In this document: piece by piece, positions 4,931 to 7,552 of the stretch
How the letters are laid out: every line of letters begins with the position of its first letter
Numbering within the stretch: position 1 is the stretch's first letter
Source of the DNA: Nitrososphaerales archaeon TH526
GTDB lineage: Archaea; Thermoproteota; Nitrososphaeria; Nitrososphaerales; Nitrososphaeraceae
Length of the DNA: 7,552 bases
Direction: 5' to 3'
NCBI GenBank assembly: GCA_014523665.1
Contig: JAATVR010000314.1
Coordinates: 1-7,552 of the forward strand
Made by a program: the position numbers and the translations under genes
Notes under the pieces: model-generated
What the model was told of the DNA's origin: nothing
Seen by the model: only the letters and a program-made list of their open reading frames with translations
Databases searched by the model: none

Positions 4931-5383
4931 TTGACAAAGGTAAATTCACAAGATATACTAAGCGAACCAATACTTAAATTCTTTAGAGATCGAAATTTTG
5001 CGTTTATTTCTACTATTAATAAAGATGGCTCACCTCAGGTGACCCCAACTTGGATAGATATTGATGAAGAGCATGGGCTCGTAATTATCAACACAGCAAT
5101 AGGAAGGTTGAAGCAAAAAAATGTGTCGAGAGATCCGCGAGTATCAATATCGATGATTGACGGAAGGGATAACCCGTATAGCATGGTTACCATCAAAGGG
5201 AAAGTGGTAGAACAATCAAGAAGCGGAGCGAATGAACATATTGATAAACTTGCAAGGAAATACCTTAATACTGACAAATATCCTGCTCACTCTCCCACTG
5301 TGACTAGAATGATCTTAAAAATTAAGCCTGAAAAAATCTTATATCTGCCACCCAGATATACTGAGTACCTTAAAAAGGATTAA
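4931..5383 (+). CDS. PPOX-class split-barrel flavin/F420-binding protein
   Basis: 150 residues from TTG 4931. Members of this pyridoxamine-5'-phosphate-oxidase-like superfamily are cytoplasmic dimers that bind FMN, F420 or haem and mostly carry out F420- or flavin-dependent reductions. The sequence matches the group that includes actinobacterial Rv1155-like proteins: FRDRNFAFISTINKDGSPQV (18-37) then TPTWID (38-43), NTAIGRLKQKNVSRDPRVSI (54-73) holding the conserved K-x2-N-x3-DPR cofactor region, and a third strand VTIKGKVVE (86-94). Length agrees with the family. There is no ATG; an in-frame TTG at 4889 would add 14 residues, but the TATA box at 4895-4903 and the family's usual N-terminal length favour 4931. 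Thaumarchaea make F420, so F420 is a reasonable cofactor guess, though FMN cannot be excluded. It is divergent from the secreted-protein operon. Confidence 0.85.
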   Translation: MTKVNSQDILSEPILKFFRDRNFAFISTINKDGSPQVTPTWIDIDEEHGLVIINTAIGRLKQKNVSRDPRVSISMIDGRDNPYSMVTIKGKVVEQSRSGANEHIDKLARKYLNTDKYPAHSPTVTRMILKIKPEKILYLPPRYTEYLKKD

Positions 5384-5609
5384 ACGATTCAATCTACCGC
5401 ACATTGAGAAAAAACATTAACTTAAGGAGTTTTTAATCAAGATCTTCACCACCGAAGCTCTCCTAGTCGATCCTTGAACAGAAAGAAAGTGTGAAGTATG
5501 TTGCTCGATAATTCCGTCAAACATCCTTAAATGTCTCTTCCTTTAGTCCAAATTCAAAAATAATCTCAACACGAATGTGCTAACAAGACGTGCTGACCTA
5601 AAAAGGCGT

Positions 5610-5626
5610 ATGTGACTATGTCACAT
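5610..5626. promoter_or_regulatory. Perfect palindrome ATGTGAC-TAT-GTCACAT, with a second palindrome 50 bases on
   Basis: Seven-base perfect arms around TAT. A related half (CGTGACATCATCGCT, from 5643) repeats part of the right side (GTCACATCATTGCT). A perfect 10-bp palindrome TGCAATTGCA (5675-5684), flanked by GTGC and GCAC, follows. The core resembles a dimeric activator or repressor site, but no promoter is recognisable beside it. It could equally be an RNA hairpin. Confidence 0.4.
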
Positions 5627-5779
5627 CATTGCTACTGTGCTCGTGACATCATCGCTTTCATTCTTGTCGTGCCGTGCAATTGCAGCACTGAAATTCTTCT
5701 GAGTAAACCCATATTGTGTTAATTTGGGGTGTACATTGAGTCACTCCAACTCTTCAACAGAGCATTCCCTAGAAGAAAT
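5621..5779 (-). pseudogene. Coding remnant on the minus strand
   Basis: One frame reads ISSRECSVEELE, then a TGA at 5741-5743, then LNVHPKLTQYGFTQKNFSAA and IARHDKNESDDVTSTVAMM up to a stop at 5621. The second piece (39 codons) has no start codon and a convincing protein composition. It may be the end of a decayed gene. Below 5620 a further weak piece on the same strand reads EIIFEFGLKEETFKDV and, after two stops, ESFGGEDLD. The family is not recognised. It lies downstream of the methyltransferase on the same strand. Confidence 0.28.
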
Positions 5780-5827
5780 TTAAATCCGATGACGACATTA
5801 GAAGCGCTTGGGACCACATGTTAGATA

Positions 5828-6607
5828 TCATGTCTTTTGTCCTACAAAAATAGAATTAGGATATGAAAAGTAAATTTCATTTCCTTCAAAGTAACTCTCT
5901 AGCCCTAGTGCATCTTTCTTTGTATCTTCACTAAACATTCGACGAATCTTGTCAATATTCGTAGGATCAGGAAACGAGCTCTGCAAATGATCCTCTAGTC
6001 CAATTCTCATCCTATAGAACCCTCGTTTCACAATGGATATCCCTGCTTTTTGAAATAGGCTTTCAAATTCAGAAATAGTCAACGATCTTACATGTGAGGG
6101 ATCCCGAAGTTGTTCTAATTGATTGTACAAATTTGCTTTCTCAGGAGATGGCGTTGGATCCACTACTATAATTTTTCCTCCGATAGAGCAGACTCGATTC
6201 ATTTCGACAAGTACTGAAAGCGGATTCAACAAATGATGAAAACTAAACTTGGTAACGACGATAGAAAATGAATTTGATTCATACGGCAATGAGTGTGATA
6301 CATCACCTCTATCCCACTTCATGTTGTCTAACAGATTCATTTTCTGAAGGATTTTGGCTTGTTCAATCATTGCAGGAGTTATATCAATTCCAGTTACTCG
6401 CTTACACCTTTTAGCGAATTCAACTGCCAGTGAGCCTGTGCCAGAGGCCACATCAAGTACTACATCATTTTCATTTGCTTGAACAAGACTGTTGATTTTC
6501 TCAAACACTTCCCCGATATGTTGACTGGATTTTTTAGCAAACGGTATCGCTTGCTTAGTAAATTGATCGATAATCAAATTATTATGTTCAAATATTGGGT
6601 TGTTCAT
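5828..6607 (-). CDS. Class I SAM-dependent methyltransferase (UbiE/type 11-like)
   Basis: 259 residues from ATG 6607. It transfers a methyl group from S-adenosylmethionine to an unknown small-molecule acceptor in the cytoplasm. The Rossmann-fold motifs are in order: motif I VVLDVASGTGSLAVEFAKR (49-67; G56, G58), the acidic end of strand 2 VTGIDITPAMIEQAK (71-85; Asp75), motif II GDVSHSLPYESNSFSIVVTK (101-120) followed by FSFHHL (121-126), and motif III VCSIGGKIIVVDPTPSP. This is the UbiE/COQ5 and 'methyltransferase type 11' pattern. The N-terminal helix IIDQFTKQAIPFAKK precedes the domain, and the C-terminal 90 residues form a substrate lid. An upstream TTG at 6628 gives seven more residues, but GAGGAT (6615-6620 region) lies just before ATG 6607 and the TATA box at 6640-6648 predicts a start near 6618. 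It appears to be its own unit. Confidence 0.88.
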   Translation of the reverse strand: MNNPIFEHNNLIIDQFTKQAIPFAKKSSQHIGEVFEKINSLVQANENDVVLDVASGTGSLAVEFAKRCKRVTGIDITPAMIEQAKILQKMNLLDNMKWDRGDVSHSLPYESNSFSIVVTKFSFHHLLNPLSVLVEMNRVCSIGGKIIVVDPTPSPEKANLYNQLEQLRDPSHVRSLTISEFESLFQKAGISIVKRGFYRMRIGLEDHLQSSFPDPTNIDKIRRMFSEDTKKDALGLESYFEGNEIYFSYPNSIFVGQKT

Positions 6608-6613
6608 GATATA

Positions 6614-6620
6614 ATCCTCA
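6614..6620 (-). promoter_or_regulatory. Shine-Dalgarno site deciding the methyltransferase start
   Basis: The minus strand reads TGAGGAT, ending six bases before ATG 6607. It matches the 3' end of archaeal 16S rRNA and favours the ATG over the TTG at 6628. Confidence 0.55.
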
Positions 6621-6639
6621 TAAGCCAAAGATATAAGTC

Positions 6640-6648
6640 ATTATATTG
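6640..6648 (-). promoter_or_regulatory. TATA box of the methyltransferase gene
   Basis: The minus strand reads CAATATAAT, predicting transcription from about 6618 and a leader of about 11 bases that holds the Shine-Dalgarno site. Confidence 0.5.
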
Positions 6649-6657
6649 TTACCAAAT

Positions 6658-6789
6658 TCAAGCATTATTCGGTGAAGCTAATGTAGTTACATTGACTTCT
6701 CGATACCACATAGATTCCAGTCGGCTTATCCTATTTTCGACAAATATGCAATTCATAGGGATGATTCCCTGGGCTCTTAACATGCCCAT
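6658..6789 (-). CDS. Coding-like ORF of 43 residues, possibly a gene fragment
   Basis: From ATG 6789 the frame reads MGMLRAQGIIPMNCIFVENR and later WYREVNVTTLASPNNA. The composition is protein-like, with balanced charged and hydrophobic residues and a tail that resembles the end of a folded domain. The frame stays open a few codons upstream (YFRSSDI) to a stop, and there is no TATA box or Shine-Dalgarno site at the right distance (GGAGG at 6818-6822 is too far). It ends only ten bases before the methyltransferase TATA box. I do not recognise it. It may be the surviving 3' end of a decayed gene or a small unlabelled protein. The plus-strand open frame 6479-6832 across this stretch and the methyltransferase start is taken to be its shadow. 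Confidence 0.35.
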   Translation of the reverse strand: MGMLRAQGIIPMNCIFVENRISRLESMWYREVNVTTLASPNNA

Positions 6790-7112
6790 AATATCAGAAG
6801 AACGGAAATATCAAGCCTCCAAAATCTCCTAACTGAAAAAAAGACTATTCCATGAATCAGTAGCCTAGCGTAATACTTTCCTGACTCTAACCTTGATAAA
6901 TTTATTTGTAAAAAATTATTCCATCTTTTTTTTACTATATTCAAATCAAGATTTTCAATATTCTTGCACTCTCTAGTTTCATCCTAAGTATATATCGCGA
7001 ATGAGAAATAGTAGAATCTTGAAGAAGGTAGAATTTGCTAGTGCTGAAGACAGCTAATTCAGGTTAGATTTGCGGACTTGATGAATTGTTAGCTTGTTCC
7101 GATCAGAGATGC
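6790..7112. other. Spacer without a supported gene
   Basis: AT-rich, with an 8-T run near 6927-6934. A TATA-like AGTATATATC at 6987-6996 is placed well for a TTG at 7019 or an ATG at 7001, but both give the same short frame (12-18 codons, ending KKVEFASAEDS). It could be the start of an untranslated RNA or of a lost gene. Confidence 0.35.
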
Positions 7113-7180
7113 GTCAATATAAAGCCAATGGTCAATATCAGACCAGCTAGACTACTCATGTAACCGGACGCGGTCATGAG
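7113..7180 (+). promoter_or_regulatory. Repeats and hairpins upstream of the Nudix promoter
   Basis: GTCAATAT occurs twice (7113-7120, 7131-7138), 18 bases apart. TGGTC-N7-GACCA (7129-7145) is an inverted repeat. The strongest element is CTCATG-TA-ACCG-GACG-CGGT-CATGAG (7155-7180), a 10-bp stem with a two-base bulge and a four-base loop. It ends 13 bases before the TATA box of the Nudix gene. It may be an operator region or the 3' hairpin of an RNA from the spacer. Confidence 0.45.
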
Positions 7181-7193
7181 ATAATTAGCTAGA

Positions 7194-7201
7194 TTATTTA
7201 A
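7194..7201 (+). promoter_or_regulatory. TATA box of the Nudix hydrolase gene
   Basis: TTATTTAA is centred 28 bases before the TTG at 7226. This predicts a leaderless mRNA and supports the TTG as the start. Confidence 0.6.
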
Positions 7202-7225
7202 GACGTATATCATAATTCGTTCAGA

Positions 7226-7552
7226 TTGTCCTCAAGGAGATACAAGAATCCTATTCCCACAGTTGACATTATCATTGAACAAGCTTCAAAAATTCTAATG
7301 ATTAGGAGAAGGAATGAACCCTACAGAGGGTACTTAGCGCTTCCAGGGGGATTCGTAAATGAAGGAGAAAGAGTTGAAGATGCGGCTAGGCGAGAAGTAA
7401 ATGAAGAGACGTCCCTAGACATCTGCTTAATGGACATCCTTGGTGTTTATTCCGACCCAAATAGGGATCCACGAGGACATTTAATGTCGACTGTATTTGT
7501 GGGAATGATTCCTGTCGATAAGGGTACCGAACCAATACAAGCGTCCGCTCAT
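7226..7552 (+). CDS. Nudix hydrolase, ADP-ribose pyrophosphatase-like (3' end missing)
   Basis: The first 109 residues. The protein begins MSSRRYKNPIPTVDIIIE, where NP-x-PTVD is typical of archaeal and bacterial ADP-ribose pyrophosphatases, followed by ILMIRRRNEPYRGYLALPGG (23-42). The Nudix box GX5EX7REUXEEXGU runs from Gly42 to Leu64: E48, then R56 E57, then E60 E61, the metal ligands, are all present. The usual glycine near its end is Ser63. ILGVYSDPNRDPRGHLMSTV (71-90) is a further match to the ADP-ribose-type group. Such enzymes split ADP-ribose or related nucleoside diphosphates using Mg2+ in the cytoplasm and remove toxic NAD breakdown products. There is no ATG in the open frame; TTG 7226 is chosen because the TATA box is 28 bases upstream and the next in-frame stop is close above. 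A family member is about 140-170 residues, so roughly a third is missing. Confidence 0.88.
   Translation, partial: MSSRRYKNPIPTVDIIIEQASKILMIRRRNEPYRGYLALPGGFVNEGERVEDAARREVNEETSLDICLMDILGVYSDPNRDPRGHLMSTVFVGMIPVDKGTEPIQASAH

Noticed and set aside
5035..5277. 80-codon minus-strand open frame
   Set aside because: Antisense to the PPOX-family gene.
5417..5524. 35-codon minus-strand ORF starting MFDGIIEQHTS
   Set aside because: Too short, no promoter, and another frame of the same stretch is equally protein-like.
6479..6832. 117-codon plus-strand open frame
   Set aside because: Overlaps the start of the methyltransferase and the 43-codon ORF on the other strand; no own promoter.
7113..7180. 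tRNA or other standard RNA gene
   Set aside because: The stems do not form a cloverleaf, and no T-loop or CCA-type sequence is present.

Overview
The window looks like chromosomal DNA from an ammonia-oxidising archaeon (Thaumarchaeota/Nitrososphaerota, Nitrososphaera/Nitrosocosmicus type). This is inferred from AT-rich DNA with long spacers, TATA boxes centred about 28-29 bases before the start codon of several genes (leaderless transcripts), GTG and TTG starts, very small zinc-finger proteins, and small exported proteins. No search was run, so the taxon is an inference.

Left part (1-1640): the 5' end of a CoA-disulfide-reductase-like flavoprotein runs off the left edge on the minus strand. 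An OsmC/Ohr-like thiol peroxidase candidate is transcribed away from it. Two very small minus-strand genes follow: a 72-residue CxxC protein whose start codon lies in a perfect palindrome, and a 53-residue two-CxxC zinc-ribbon protein. Both have a TATA box at the leaderless distance.

Middle (1640-3280): no intact gene is visible. It holds two stretches of broken coding-like sequence with frameshifts and stops, probably gene remnants. Between them is a dense repeat cluster: seven TGAACG sites in both orientations, then three TGTATACA palindromes. The cluster is the least explained structure in the window and could be an iteron-type origin or a regulator binding array.

Right of centre (3284-4870): a 59-residue C2H2 zinc-finger protein, a gene-poor spacer with hairpins and a possible 49-residue ORF, then a minus-strand operon for two exported proteins. 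One has a tandem HTxN..DGY..G repeat with four cysteines; the other is small and acidic with five N-glycosylation sequons. The operon has a strong TATA box upstream and a T-tract downstream.

Right part (4895-7552): a PPOX-type split-barrel flavin/F420 protein, a spacer with palindromes and a coding remnant, a class I SAM methyltransferase with TATA box and Shine-Dalgarno site, a 43-codon coding-like ORF, a structured spacer, and the first 109 residues of a Nudix hydrolase of ADP-ribose pyrophosphatase type.

The recognisable enzymes (disulfide reductase, OsmC, PPOX, Nudix) fit a general redox and nucleotide housekeeping theme, but apart from the two-gene secreted operon they appear to be separate transcription units.
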